A stretch of DNA of 64,000 bases from Miscanthus floridulus (GCF_019320115.1 NC_089581.1:93184802-93248801); one strand, 5' to 3'. Positions 23,011 to 35,489 are shown, counted from the first letter of the stretch. Notes: generated from the letters alone by a model not told the origin. Numbers and translations: made by a program.

Positions 23011-24000
23011 ATGACTCGCACTCATGATGGGGTAGGCACCGTCTGTGAATGAATTCTTCACATAGTTCCTGGGTAATCAGATGAGCCATGGAGGATACAT
23101 TGCACCTCATTGCGCAGAACACCGCTCACACCCATCAGCAACATTAAGGGCCTCAACCAAATCAGTATAGCTCTTTCAAGGATTTCCAAGGCACCAAGCC
23201 TCCTATCTTCAAAGAGGCCAAAGAACTACTCTAGGTGGATGAATGGCTTAACACGATAGAGCAGAAGTTCTGTCTGTTGAGGGTTACTGAGCATCTAAAG
23301 GCTGAATATGCATCCCATCAACTATAAGGACTGGCCAGGATATGGTGGACCCATTTCCTATCCTCTTTACCTAACAACACACGGGTCACCTGGGAGCAGT
23401 TCAAGTTAGCCTTTAGGGGATATCACATTCCCCTAGGGCTAATGCGCATGAAAGCCACCGAGTTCATGCGACTTACTCAAGGGACTAAGACGCTCACTAA
23501 GTACATGCATGCTTTTAACAATCTTTCCCGGTATGCCCTAGAGTTTGTCAACACAAAAGAGAAGAAAATAGAGAGCTTCAAGAGAGGCCTTGGTACCAAG
23601 CTAATGAAGACCATGGCCAACTCGAGGAGTACCACATACAATGAGTTCATCAGTTATGCCTTGACCTAGGAGAACTAGAACAATTTGCATGCAGCAGCGA
23701 AGGGCCGCAAAAGAGCAGCCGAGGCAGGCGCCTTAGGATCTTCCCAGTCTAGAGCTCCAGTGGCGGCTAGGCCATAGTTTCATTCACCAGCTCCTAAGTT
23801 TAGGCCTCTTCCACCAAATGCTTAGGCCAATCACCCCCAGTAGACATTCCGCAGGGCGTTCACCATTGCCCTACCCAAGGGAAATGGAGAGCAAGGAAGC
23901 TCAATAGGACTAAGGAGCAATCAGCCATGCTTCAACTATAACTAGTTAGGCCATTATGCCAAGGAGTGCCCCATCCTGAGAAGAATGGCAATCAAAACTA
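23011..24000 (+). pseudogene. gag: TE-3 gag remnant with CCHC knuckle
   Basis: The start is taken at the ATG at 23011 (MTRTHDGVGT), which is matched in TE-2 at 51811. Gag capsid features include the PPIFKEA...WL segment near 23200, a W...F segment near 23390, and the region RMKATEFMRLTQG...KYMHAFNNLSRYA from 23442. A zinc knuckle with C-F-N-Y then LGHYAKECP is at about 23928-23970. Compared with TE-2, a segment of about 50 bases near the start is lost. Several TAG codons interrupt the frame. It would form the nucleocapsid of cytoplasmic particles if intact. Confidence 0.8.
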
Positions 24001-24072
24001 GGGTAATCAGAAATAGGCAAATCCAATGCACGTCCTAAATACATTCATTACACAGCTGTTGACGAAATCCAT

Positions 24073-24555
24073 ATGGGAGAAGTTGTCACCGCTAGTATGT
24101 TTCTTGTTAACAAACATCCCGCCATTGTTTTATTTGATTCTAGAGCTTCTCATTCATTTATGAGCCAAGCAATTGCATCTAAGTATGATAAAAAAATAAT
24201 TAAGGTAAACAAGGGTGGTTATAGTATAAGTTCAGCTGGGGCTACTATCTCTACAAATCAAATAGTCAGAGATGTGCTCATCTCTATACAAGAGAGGGAG
24301 TTCACAGTGGATCTGATAATATTGCCTAGATTAGCCATAGATGTGATCTTAGGCATGAAATGGATGAGCAATCATGGGGTTCTCATTCACACTAGCACTA
24401 GAACAATTATGTTGAGAGAACCAAAGGGAGGTAATGCTTTTCTAGTACCACTTCCCCAAAGTTTTGATCTCCAAAACTTGTCTTGTGCTATCCAAGCCAC
24501 TACCCTTTGTGATATTCCAGTGGTTTGTGAGTTTCTTGATGTATTTCCAGTTTAG
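24073..24555 (+). pseudogene. TE-3 aspartic protease (160 codons, active-site Gly changed)
   Basis: An open frame of 160 codons matches a retropepsin-like domain. The active-site block reads VLFDSRASHSFMS where LFDSGASHSFIS is usual, so the catalytic Asp is present but the Gly after Ser is Arg. The flap and later GMKWMSNHGVLI block (DVILGM.W) are in place. The domain would cut the gag-pol polyprotein. It is followed directly by RT. The Gly to Arg change is probably inactivating. Confidence 0.85.
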
Positions 24556-24559
24556 TGCC

Positions 24560-25830
24560 AGGTATGGCACCTATCTCAAGAAGACCCTATCGGATGCCAC
24601 CAAATGAGTTAGCTAGACTTAAAATTCAGTTACAAGAACTATTGGACATAGGTCTGATTCAACCTAGTTTGTCTCCATGGGGATGTCCAACTTTATTTGT
24701 ATAGGAGAAGGACAAATCCTTGCAGATGTGTGTGGCTTATAGGACGCTTAATGTTGTGACCATTAAGAATAAGTATCCTTTGCCTCGCATCGATATCCTA
24801 TTCAATCAACTGGCAAAAGCAAAGGTATTCTCTAAGATTGACTTGAGGTTAGGCTATCATCAGATTAAGATCAGGGCAGAGGATGTACCTAAACTAGCTT
24901 TCTCCATTAGGTACGGCTTGTATGAGTATTTGGTCATGTCATTTGGACTAACAAATGCTCCTGCCTACTTCATGTATTTGATGAATTCGGTATTCATGCC
25001 CGAGCTAGACAAGTTCATGGTTGTGTTTATCGATGATATCTTGATTTACTCTGAGAGTGAGGCAGACCATGCAGAGCATCTGAGAGTTGTTCTGTCTAGA
25101 TTGAGGGAACATAAGTTATATGCCAAATTCAGCAAGTGTGAATTCTGGTTGAGCAAAGTACCCTTCTTGGGTCACATCTTATCTAAAGATGGAATATCTA
25201 TAGACCCATCTAAAGTATAGGAAGTCACGGATTGGAAAGCCCTGACTTTGGTTCATGAAGTTCAGCGTTTTCTAGGGCTGGCAGGCTACTATCGTCGTTT
25301 CATTCCTAATTTCTCCAAGATAGCCAAGCCGATGACTAGACTACTTCAGAAGGATGAAAAGTTCAGTTGGTCGCCAGAGGGTGAAGCCACTTTTCACACC
25401 CTATGGACATTGCTAACTATAGCTTCTATTTTAGCACAACCCGACATTGAAAAGCCTTTTGATGTGTTTTGTGTTGCATCGGGTACCCGTTTGGGGTGTG
25501 TGCTCATGCAAGAAGGTCAAGTTATTGCCTATGCTTCTCGATAGTTGAGAAAGCATGAAGTCAACTATCCTACACATGATTTAGAGCTTGTAGCAGTTGA
25601 TCACACATTGAAGGTATGGTGACATTACTTGTTGGGAAAGGTATGTGACATATATACTGACCACAAAAGTCTCAAATATATCTTCACTCAACCTGAGCTG
25701 AACATGAGGCAATGAAGATGGTTAGAGTTGATCAAGGACTATAATTTAGAAGTGCACTACCATCCAAGAAAAGCCAATATTGTAGTAGATGCACTTAGTT
25801 GGAAATCTCATTGCAACACTTTTGGAAGCC
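24560..25830 (+). pseudogene. pol: TE-3 reverse transcriptase and RNase H remnant
   Basis: RT blocks appear in order: [17 protein letters not shown], then [41 protein letters not shown] and the catalytic FIDDILIYS near 25026, followed by [11 protein letters not shown]. The connection (FLGLAGYYRRFIPNFS) and RNase H ([25 protein letters not shown], then a PRKANIVVDALSW end) follow. The YxDD box is intact (FIDD), unlike TE-6. Stop codons at about 24702, 25219 and 25543 and a frameshift near 25800 break it. Confidence 0.9.
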
Positions 25831-25879
25831 TTGTTGGAAGATGGATTTAATTTGCTACATCCTGTTGTGCTACACAATA

Positions 25880-26448
25880 TCACTGTCAGTTGCTCACTTG
25901 AGAGCAAAATCATAGAACTACAGAAGACGGATGTAGGTATATTTCACATTAAGAGAAAGATGAAAGAAGAATAAACCAAACATTTTTAGGTTGGATGAAA
26001 GAGGTGTGCTATGGTTTGAGGACCGACTGGTAGTACCAAAGCACCATGAGCTTAGAAATCAAATTTGAGATGAAGCTCATTCATCCAAGTTATCTATCCA
26101 TCCAGGTAGTAGCAAAATATATCAAGAATTGAAGAGCCATTTTTGGTGGACCAAGATGAAGAAGGAAATCACCACCTATGTTGCTAGGTGTGATAATTGT
26201 AGTAGAGTCAAAGCCATTCATTTGAAATCTGCTGGATTACTTCAGCCATTGCCTATCCTAGGCTAGAAATAGGAAGAAATAAGTATGGACTTTATTACAG
26301 GCCTTCTAATGACACAGCAAAGTCATGATTCTATATGGGTCATTGTAGATCGCCTTACTAAGTCAGCACATTTTTTACCAGTTAACACAACATATCTAGC
26401 TGGGAAGTATGCCAAACTATATGTTTCCCAGATCGTGAGGCTACATGG
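25880..26448 (+). pseudogene. pol: TE-3 integrase, N-terminal half
   Basis: It contains the HHCC-type zinc finger region (ESHSSKLSIHPGS-like, then CDNC near 26190) and the first part of the catalytic core with MDFITGLL and VIVDRLTKSAHFLPV near 26287-26380. The frame is cut at the codons for LHG by TE-4 and resumes at 31440 with the second catalytic block. The first catalytic Asp (in MDF) is present. Confidence 0.85.
26444..26448. repeat. Target-site duplication of TE-4, left copy (catgg)
   Basis: Identical to catgg at 31435-31439 after TE-4. Deleting TE-4 plus one copy rejoins the integrase reading frame at LHG-VPRTIISDRG. Confidence 0.93.
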
Positions 26449-27282
26449 TGATGTAGACTAGGCCTGATCTTCCAAAAGGTATGATAGCGTCGATTGGTGG
26501 AGACTCGACGTTCACGATCTAGGCTTCAAACCAAGATTGATTTGGACCCCCGCAACCGTTACACCACTGCTTCGTTGGTTATCAACCACGTGAACGCGAT
26601 TGACCTCGCCGAGAAGGCTTTCCTGCAAGCGAATCGAGAACACAAGCAAGAACAGGATGAACGTAATCTGAAATTGCAAATAAATATGAGGCTTATGAAA
26701 TCAAGAAGGAGTTCAAGTCTTTATTCGAAATGACTAATCACCACAGGCGAACAAGATCAAGAACCGGGGCCTTGGTTCACAGCAAGCAGCCTTGGCGGCA
26801 ACAGTTGTAGCAAAACGATGTTTGTTTCATAAGGAAATCAAGAACTAAACAAAACCCAAACCCTAAGGAGAGCGACGGCTACAATTTATAGAGTCTTGGG
26901 CGTCACCCCCTGGATGCGCCCCCTAATAGGCCCAAACACGATACACGGTCCAATGGACCAAAAGACGGTGTCGTAGCACCCTGGTAGATTCTAGACACTG
27001 ACTTGTTTTGACGATTCCTATTGATTCCAAAGGTCTTTTGACGTAAAACCAATTGGATTGGCTTCCTTATCAAATTAGCTTTCCAACCATATATGGATCG
27101 TCGAAAACAGAGTCCGGATGCGTCCTAAGTGACCAGTTTAAGGCAGACTAGTCCTGGAGCCCAAACCGGACTCGAACTTGAGTTGGACTGGGCTTCCACC
27201 ATGAAAAAGATGAATTGGACGCCCACGCTGGACCTCCTCCTCTACTTGGCTTGTATGCGATGAAGTAGTGATGTCCTCATCA
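26449..27282 (-). repeat. TE-4 3' LTR (834 bp)
   Basis: Same length as, and roughly 95 percent identical by eye to, 30601-31434. The TG start and CA end are visible on both strands. The 79-codon open frame on the plus strand near 26494 is also present in the other LTR at 30646; it follows from LTR identity and is not evidence for a gene. Confidence 0.95.
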
Positions 27283-27295
27283 TCCTCCCTTTCTT
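27283..27295 (-). promoter_or_regulatory. TE-4 polypurine tract
   Basis: The minus strand reads AAGAAAGGGAGGA directly before the 3' LTR start TGATGAGGAC, as expected for the plus-strand primer. Confidence 0.8.
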
Positions 27296-27446
27296 GAATT
27301 GAGGTCATTCTCGACTGAAGTAGATCGTCTCCTCCATTGGATGACAGCAACGATGGGTCCAAAAGAAGACGTTCATCTTGGTGCCCCATCCTTCGCAAAG
27401 GTGGCTGCCATGGTGGCTTCCCTATTTGGAATTCATCCTCCTTCTC

Positions 27447-29357
27447 CTACAAAAGGTTAGTACCAACAAGAGGCATAACACTAGGAGTAGGACCAAGTGG
27501 ACATATAGGCGATGTACAAGTTAGAGCATAACATGGTTCATCATGATCAACAAGAACAGATTTAAGAGCAAATAAAACTTCTTTCATGTTACTTAATGGT
27601 TCATTTGTTGGTTTGCTAAAGTCTTTATCAAGGCCTTTCTTTTTCTTTTCATCAAGTTTCTTTTCATATTGCATAATTTCAGTAGGTGATAAAGGAAGTA
27701 AAGCAATGGTCTTTCCTTTAAACATAAAAGTATATCTATTTTGCCTACCATGATGTACAACATTATTATCATATTGCCAAGGGCGGCCTAACAAAAGTGA
27801 ACAAGCTTGCATAGGCATGACATCAAAATCAACATAATCATGGTATGACCCGATAGAAAATTGCACACGAGCAGATTGTGTTACCTTTGCCTTACCACTA
27901 TTGTTGAACCACTGAACATGGTATGAATGTGGAAGAGCACATGTAGATAAACCAAGAGTCTTGACAAGCTCAGAACTTACCAAGTTATTGCTCCTCCCTC
28001 CATCAATTATAGCACGAACACGAAAATTATTGACAATGAGGAACATTTGAAACAAATTATGGCGTTGTAGCTTGTCTACTAGCTCAACTTGTGTCCTCAA
28101 AACACGCTGAACAAGGATTGATTTGTAGTCTGCAGTGCATGCCACACTATCAATTACCTCATCAGGATCTTCAGCACTATCCGCAAATTTATCTGCATAC
28201 AGATCAGTTGCAAGTGCAAATTCATTCTCTTCATCACTAGCACTAGCATACCCACCATCATCAGTAGCAATATATGCGCGTTTGCTGGGGCATTCTTTAG
28301 CAATATGTCCCATGCCCTTGTAGCGGTGGCACACAACTTTAGAAGAGCTGCTAGAGGAAGGTGTAGCAGATCCATTGGAAGAAGGTGTGATAGGATAATT
28401 CTTCTTTATAGGCGTTGGTGGTGCCTGCACATTAGAAAATTTACTCACCTCGGTTGGACGTGAAGGAATGGATGGAGTCGCGGATGGAGTCATGGATCAC
28501 CTAGGTTGTCGTCCCTGTACTTCCCTTTCAGCTTTAATAGCATAATGATATAATTTGGAAAATCTAGTCCATTCTTTATAGTCAAGAACATCCTGTATTT
28601 CACGACGTAAACCTCCAAAAAATCTAGAACACTTATCCATATCATCCTCTTGTATGTTACTACGTGCTAGACCAATTAAAAGCTTCTGATAATATTCCTC
28701 AATAGTTTTACTACCTTGATTTAAACATTGCAGTTTTAATCGCAGATCACGCTGATAGTATGGAGGAACAAATCTTGATTTCATTCGTCATTTAAGTACA
28801 GTCTAGGTTTGAGGTATTTGAGCATTAGCATTATTGCAAATATCATTCCACCAGAAAAGAGCAAAACTAGTAAACTCACTAGTAGCAAGTCTAACTCTAT
28901 ATTCTTTAGGTACTTGATGGGAGCTAAATTTTTGATCTACAGCCATCTCCCAATCTAAATATGCTTCAGGATCAGCAGAACCAGAAAAAGGAGGTATCTT
29001 AAACTTGGTTTTAGAGAAAGGATCATTATTACCTTGGTTGTTACCTCCCATACCACGTCGGTTAAAGTTCAACCGATTACGGTTACGTGCATCCTCAGCA
29101 CGTCGTTGAGCTTCGGCTTCAGCCTTTGTGTCGCCATTGTCCTCCTTAGAGAGATCATCATCATCTTCTTCAGGACATGGTTCAGGATGTCGTTGTTCAA
29201 CATCTTCAATCCTCTTGGCCAAATTTGTGATTTGTTGAAGGATCTCATTGAACTTGTCATCAAGAATGACACGAAGCTCATTCTTAGAAACACAGTCATT
29301 GAAATCTATAGGTGCGTCCTCGTTTCCTTGGCCGCTGCCTCCGGCTTTTCCTGACAT
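27447..29357 (-). pseudogene. gag-pro: TE-4 gag-protease polyprotein, one 637-codon frame with two stops
   Basis: The ATG at 29357 opens MSGKAGGSGQGNED. A single frame continues to 27447, broken only by stops at about 28803 and 28497, with no frameshift. Order: an acidic coiled region; the gag core (FKIPPFSGSADPEAYLDWE, then FALFWWND, then YYQKLLIGLARSNI); a zinc knuckle CHRYKGMGHIAKECP near 28320; the protease with RAIIDGGRSNNLVS and SLLLGRPWQYD; and a tail ending MPLVGTNLL. The protease has IDGGRS where DGGS/DSGA is usual. No RT follows. It would supply the capsid while RT and integrase come in trans from a partner element. Two nonsense codons make this copy inactive. Confidence 0.9.
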
Positions 29358-30584
29358 GGTTAGTAGAAAGAAAAAGACAACACAAATAGTATTATCTCTA
29401 CCAACTACTTAGGTTGTGGACAAGGAAAAATAAGGCACTCAACTCTCAAGCGTCTTACCACGGTCTTACAAGTGTTCTTACCAAAGCAACATGCGGTGCA
29501 ATCGGTCGGTGACTGTGATACCATTGTAGCTTGAGTGTAACAGTTGCAAGGTGAACCTGTACTTGGTTAGAAGAAAGTGGAGCTTGGACAGGCACAATAT
29601 AGTAGCAAGGAATAACAAAATTCGCAACTGAATAGCAAAGCTGAATAAGTATCCCAAGTACTTGTCTTAGTTGCTGGCCTACTCACATTCCAAGTACCAG
29701 ATGTATCAAGTGATGTGAATAGAAAGAATAAGATTAGGAACAAGGTAGAAATTAGCACACGCAAACATAGCTCAAATGGCACTCTCTATGTGCTCCTCTA
29801 GATATTATTCCACTTTTGCCCCTCTCTTTTTTCTCTATTTTTGGGCTGTCGTTGTTTTTTGGGATTCTTTGACTTTTTATTTTTATTTTTTTGATATTTT
29901 TGCTTCACTTAGGAGCACAAAAGAAGTAACCACAGAAAATATGAGCTTAAACAAGTGAAAGACGTGGCCTGTGGAATTTCTAGAAGACGTGCTCGAAATC
30001 GACAAAGACCTTGTGACCACGAAAAGAGGATCTTGTGACCACTTTTTGACCAAAATAAAAATCTCCAACCCCAACAACATAGGGGATGGACGGATCCGAA
30101 TTTTTTTTGATCGATTTTGATATATTGAACGTCAAAATCCGAGTTCGTATGCGAAAACTAGACCAGTTTTAAAAACAGACTCTGAATTAGTGGACAAAAC
30201 AGGAATAATGTGCGCAAAATTGGTCACGACAACAAGGATTTGATGAAAACAGTGAAGACAAGAGTAACAAATAAGATGGCATGGACTAGGGTTTGATGAA
30301 TACAAAGGAATCACAGCAATACTTGAAGGTGTTCACGGATTATGATGAAAAACAAAGGGGAAAACACAAACTGGACTTAAAAAAAGATCTAAAACCAGCA
30401 ACAAGAACTTGACCTAGGGCACAAACTCAACAACGCAAATCAGAGACGAACTTGCACGACACAATGAGGCTATAGGACAGGGAATATGTGACGATGTATA
30501 TTTTTTGGCTTTTTGTGGACTGTAGGTAATGCAAAAACAGTAATAATCTAAAGGGGAAACAAAGTTATACCTAACGGGCAACAA
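29358..30584 (-). other. TE-4 untranslated leader
   Basis: About 1.2 kb between the primer site and the gag start, with no supported coding frame. It contains T-rich runs near 29820-29900 (plus strand) and is otherwise unremarkable. A long leader is common in plant LTR elements and holds packaging signals; none can be pinpointed here. Confidence 0.65.
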
Positions 30585-30598
30585 GGTCTCTGATACCA
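30585..30598 (-). promoter_or_regulatory. TE-4 primer-binding site, tRNA-Met
   Basis: The minus strand reads TGGTATCAGAGACC two bases after the LTR end, the classic complement to the 3' end of initiator tRNA-Met. Confidence 0.92.
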
Positions 30599-30600
30599 CT

Positions 30601-31434
30601 TGATGTAGACTAGGCCTGATCTTCCGAAAGGTATGATAGCGTCAATTGGTGGAGACTCGACGTTCACGATCTAGGCTTCGAACCAAGATTGATTCGGACC
30701 CCTGCAACCGTTACACCACTACTCCATTGGTTATCAACCACGCGAACGCGATTGACCTCGCTGAGAAGGCTTTCCTGCAAGCGAATCGAGAACACAAGCA
30801 AGAACGGGATGAACGCAATCTGAAATTGCAAATCAATATGAGGCTTATGAAATCAAGAAGGAGTTCAAGTCTTTATTCGAAAGGACTAATCGCCATAGGC
30901 GAACAAGATCAAGAACCGGGGCCCTAGTTCACAGCAAACGGCCTTGGCGGCGATAGTTGGAGCAAAACGAAGTCTGTTTCACGAGGAAATCAAGAACTAA
31001 ACAAAACCCAAACCTTAAGGAGAGTGACGGCTGCTTTTTATAGAGTCTTGGGCGTCACCCCCCTGGACGCGCCCCCTAATGGGCCCAAACACGATACACG
31101 GTCCAACGGACCAAAGACGGTGTCGCAGCACCCTGACAAATTCTAGACACTGACTTGTTTCGATGATTCCTGTTGATTCCGAAGGTCTTTTGACGTGAAA
31201 CCACTTGGATTGGCTTCCTTATCAAATTAGCTTTCCAACCATATATGGATCATCGAAAACGGAGTCCGGATGCGTCCTGGGTGACCAGTTTTAGGCAGAC
31301 TGGTCCTGGAGCCCGAACCGGACTCGAACTTGAGTTGGACTGGGCTTCCACCATGAAAAAGATGAATTGGATGCCCACGCTAGACCTCCTCCTCTACTTG
31401 GCTTGTATGCGATGAAGTAGTGATGTCCTCATCA
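30601..31434 (-). repeat. TE-4 5' LTR (834 bp)
   Basis: Pair of 26449-27282. It ends CCTCATCA before the catgg duplication. Confidence 0.95.
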
Positions 31435-31439
31435 CATGG
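31435..31439. repeat. Target-site duplication of TE-4, right copy (catgg)
   Basis: Exact match of 26444-26448. Confidence 0.93.
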
Positions 31440-32364
31440 AGTACCAGGACCATAATCTCAGATCGAGGACCATAGTTTATAGCTCATTTTTTGGAACACT
31501 TGCATTGATCCTTGGGAATGAAACTAATCAGAAGTTCAGCATATCACCCACAAACTTCTAGACAAACTGAGCGAGTGAATCAAATCTTAGAAGACACGTT
31601 GAGAGCTTGTATAATATCTTCCAAGGGTTCATGAGAGAAATGGCTGCCCTTAGCCGAGTTCTCCTACAACAACAGTTATCAAGCGAGCATCAAGATGGCT
31701 CCTTTTGAGGCCTTGTACAGTGGAAAATGTAGAACTCCCTTGAATTGGATTGAGCCCAGAGAAAGAAGGTATTATGGCATTAACTTTGTCGCCAAAGGTG
31801 AAGAGCAGGTACGCATTGTCCAATAGCATATCAAAGCAACTTAGTCTAGACAAAAGAGTTATGATGATAAAAGAAGAAGACCACTAACTTTTGAAGTGTG
31901 AGACTATGTGTACTTAAACGTGTCACGCATGAAGGGAGTGCAGACATTTGGAGTAAAAAGGAAGCTTGCACCTAGGTATGTAGGCCCGTACTAGATTATT
32001 GAATGGAAGGCAGAGGTTGCCTACAAGTTAAAACTTCCTCCTGAGATGAGTGCGATATTCGATGTCTTCCATGTTTCTCAGTTGAAAAGATGTCTTCGCA
32101 TACCAAATGACGCCAGTGCACCCACCAACATTAAGCTCCAATCGGATTTAACTTATGAAGAGAAACCAATCTGAGTGCTAGAAGAAATGGAAAGAGTAAC
32201 ACGTAGCAAGGTCATTAAGTTCTACAAGGTGGTGTGGAATAACCTTAATGAACAACATGCCACATGGGAACGGGAGGATTATTTATGTGAGGTTTATCTC
32301 GCCTTTTATGAGGAATGGTAGGCATTTCAAATCTCAGGACAAGATTCCTATAAGGGGGAGAGGC
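31440..32364 (+). pseudogene. pol: TE-3 integrase C-terminal half with chromodomain-like end
   Basis: It continues the integrase core from before TE-4 with VPRTIISDRGP (second catalytic Asp), SSAYHPQT.RQTERVNQ (catalytic Glu), and WLPLAEFSYNNSYQ. The GPY/F-like region YVGPY.I...VAYKL.LP and VFHVSQLKRC follow near 31975-32095. The end (about 32180-32310) has VLEEMERVTRSKVIKFYKVVW and ATWERED, as in the chromodomain-like tail of Tekay/Del elements. That tail is thought to guide integration to heterochromatin marks. Stops and a frameshift near 31770 disrupt it. The apparent final TAA overlaps the first bases of the 3' LTR. Confidence 0.85.
32351..32364 (+). promoter_or_regulatory. TE-3 polypurine tract
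   Basis: TAAGGGGGAGAGGC lies directly before the 3' LTR start TGTAACACCC. Confidence 0.85.
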
Positions 32365-35300
32365 TGTAACACCCTAGGGTTAAGCTTTGCATTTGGCACT
32401 TGCATTTCATGAGCACAAGCATCATCCAAATATTCATGAACATGAGCATATGAAATTTCATCTCATTCTTATACCTTATCACATGAAATGTTGATTTTAT
32501 ACATATGCTTATGCTTGCAATCATGTATGACCAATGTATGAAATTGTTGTAAGGGCACCAATATACCTTAGACACATCTAGAATGGTGAATGGAACAACT
32601 TTTGTATTCATGACATGGGCCAATTTTGCTTCTAAGTGTTGGTGTACTTTGAAATGTCATTTTCATTATGCTAGTTTGACCAAAGTTGAACAATACCTTA
32701 GAGTATTTTCATGGTTGCGTGACCTAAATAAAAGTTGTAGTTCACATCAAGAGCAACAAACTTTATTTAAGGGTCATCAAGGGTAACAAATAGGGCTCAC
32801 AAAAATCAACAAAATACTGTTTTGAAACTTAAAAAAATTGCTAAGTCATGTGCTGACTACAGTTTTAAAGTACTCTACTTTGGAGCTTTGTAGTTTGAAA
32901 ATCGTTGGGAATTAGGCCAAACTCCTTTAAGCATTTTTGTAGTACTCACTTAGCTCTACAAATTTAATGTAGTTTTCAAAAATCCACCATGGATTAGGAG
33001 TTATAGAGTCATGAAATCGCACTGCTAGTCAGGTTAAACGATGTTTGAATCGGCGCCGCGCTCGCATCATGGTCGACCAGCACAAGTCGCGCGCATCGTG
33101 TGGTAGCCGTACGCCGGCGCTGGCCCCATTGGTTAGGCCAACATGGGCAACAAAGTAGCATGATGCCACTGCCCTCCCTCGCTCACCTGCATTCGAGCTC
33201 CTCTGCCTCACTTCGCCTCTCTCTCGCCACACCACAACAAAGCCACCATGCACCATGACATCGCCGCTGAGCTCCGCCGAGCTCGCACGCCACCATCGTA
33301 GCACCATTCCTCGATAGCTCGCGCACACTACTCGGCCATTTCCCCCTCCACCTCGCCGACCACCCATCACCTTAAGCCCAAGCCAAGGTAAACGCCTAAG
33401 GGCAAGTCCACCGTCGCCGCACCCTTGCCGTAGCACCGCTGAGCTTGCGCTCATTATGGCCGTGCTCCACCAAGCCATCTCGATCATGTGTTCCACTTGT
33501 TAGGGATAGTCTAGGGTTAGGGTTAGGTCACGCCACTAACCGTTGAGCCTACACAAGCACACTAATGGTGGAACACCACTGTGCACCGCCGTGCCGCCAT
33601 GCACGTGGCCAAGCTTCACCGCTGCTCCACCCTGACCTAATCCACGCCGTAGAGCTTCGCTAAGATTTGTAGATGCCGTAGCCATGCTCACCTAGCCATG
33701 CCATCACCGAGGATGGCTGGAGCACAACAACGCACCACCACTGAGCTGCCATGCTCGGTGGCGAGCTAGCTCCAATGATCCTCTGAGCAAACCTAGGGTA
33801 CTTGTAGATGTAGAATAGGATGGGGAACACGTTGGTGTAGACCTCATCGCCGGTGACCTCGCCGTCGTTGAGTTCTCACCGGTCAAAGCCAGCCAGCCCC
33901 TACCTCTGTCTCTCTATCGTGTGGGGTCAGTTGACCCATGGGGCCTAATCATTAGTGCCTCTGTGGTGTATACGCTGGGTGCACCTAGCATTTAGGGTTT
34001 AGTTGTTTTTGAATTATTTTCATAGATTTGAATACAAACTTCAAAAAATCATATCTGAAGCTAGGAGTGTCCAAATGAGGTGAACCAAAATTTGTTAGAT
34101 TCATAATGAAGTGTACTATTTGATAAAAATATGAAATCTACTGCTTATGGTATGTTTCTTGTAGAATTAAATTGAGCAAGATAAGTGCTTCTAAATGTGT
34201 TTATATCTTGTAAATTGCATAACTTGAGCTAGAAAGGTGATAAAATTGTGATTCCAATTTTGTTGGTCTTGTGTTGACATGCTCTAGCTAAGCAAAATTT
34301 TAAACCTACATTAAGTATAATTTAAATATGGTCTTCCTATTTAATCTTAATTAATTGCTAGTTTCTAGTGAAATTAATTGGGGTAAGAATACATAACATA
34401 TGATCATGCAAATTTTTACACAGTATTCTTGTACTCGGAGGAAAGTAAGAAAATATTAAATCTATTGCTTGACACTTTTTATTAGGCTAAACTATGTTTG
34501 CTAAAATAAGCCTATATAACTTGTCCTTTTAGAAGATATGGCTATACTTATCCAAATGGCATAAAATTTATACAATAGACTATTAGGGTCATATGTAGTC
34601 TATTGTAATTTTCTTAGAATTTATTGAGCGTTGGAAATATTTATCCTTTAAATCACCTTGATATATAAAGAAATTAATAAATGAAAATAAATAAATTAGT
34701 TGGGCTTAACCATGATATTTTATGTGGTGTTTGTGATGCACATAGCCTGTTGATGTTATCAGATAGGCTTAAGAATGATTGGTTGTAGACAACTAGCTAA
34801 TTATTGTTTTATAATTCACTTAGATAGTTGCATGTGTAGTTCTATTGTGGTAATAATTTCATGATGATAATGACCTTTCAATTTGTTAATAACAAAGTTG
34901 TAGATAACTTACATATCTACCTTGTGTTAAAATTTCATAGTCATAGGCCTTAAGGTTTAAGAATTATAGCTGTTAGAAGTCTGCTGTGAGAAATGCTTCT
35001 CTTTGGATAGATCTGAAAGATTGAATTGTTTGACCTAGATAACTATTGAATCACATTAAGATGAATAAAAGAAAGTTGTAGGTAATTTCATAAGATTTCC
35101 AGAATATCTACAACCATATTATTTAGATGTGTATAACTCTAGTTATGGTCAAAACAAGTGGTTGCTAGCTTGTAGTCCAGAAAATTGCTTAGATGAGAAT
35201 TTGTTTAGTTACTAGAGAAGAGATATGCACCTACTCAGTAAAATAAGATGTAACTTGTTATCACCTTAATACAATGCTATTGAAAACACCTATGTGAATG

Positions 35301-35484
35301 CATGTCATCATTCCCCTCTATATCATACATGTCGTTATATATGCATTCATGATATCTTATTCCATGATCATCCATATAGGATCGTCCGAGTGGATAAATC
35401 TTTTGGAGTTCAACAAAGAATAAGGAGAGGAAGAGAAGGAGACACCTTAGGCCTTAGCTCTAGAAGGAGAGGAGAAAACTCTTA

Positions 35485-35489
35485 AGGAC
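35485..35489. repeat. Target-site duplication of TE-5, left copy (aggac)
   Basis: Identical to aggac at 49049-49053. Removing TE-5 restores CTTAAGGAC-CTCTC, as in the TE-3 5' LTR near 19183. Confidence 0.95.

Larger units (their letters stand above)
26449..31434 (-). mobile_element. TE-4: non-autonomous gag-protease LTR element inside TE-3 integrase
   Basis: A complete 4,986 bp element on the minus strand. It has two 834-bp LTRs with TGATG...CATCA ends, a tRNA-Met-type primer site beside the right LTR, a leader, one gag-protease frame, and a purine tract beside the left LTR. It is flanked by a perfect 5-bp duplication. The protease end lies only about 165 bases from the 3' LTR, so RT, RNase H and integrase are absent by design or by an old deletion. 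LTRs differ at roughly 5 percent by eye over the first 150 bases. Comparable gag-only elements are known in plants (the TR-GAG concept). Confidence 0.93.

Noticed and set aside
29034..29354. 106-codon plus-strand open frame
   Set aside because: It is the reverse of the TE-4 gag frame, which has clear gag motifs.
26494..30927. Pair of similar plus-strand frames (79 and 93 codons, MVETRRSRSRL...) at 26494 and 30646
   Set aside because: They fall at the same place in the two TE-4 LTRs; their similarity is that of the LTRs and they run antisense to the element.
33029..33496. 155-codon minus-strand open frame in the TE-3 3' LTR
   Set aside because: The homologous 5' LTR block has only a broken, shorter version and TE-2 a different one. 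Low-stop frames are expected in G+C-rich sequence, and there is no recognisable domain.
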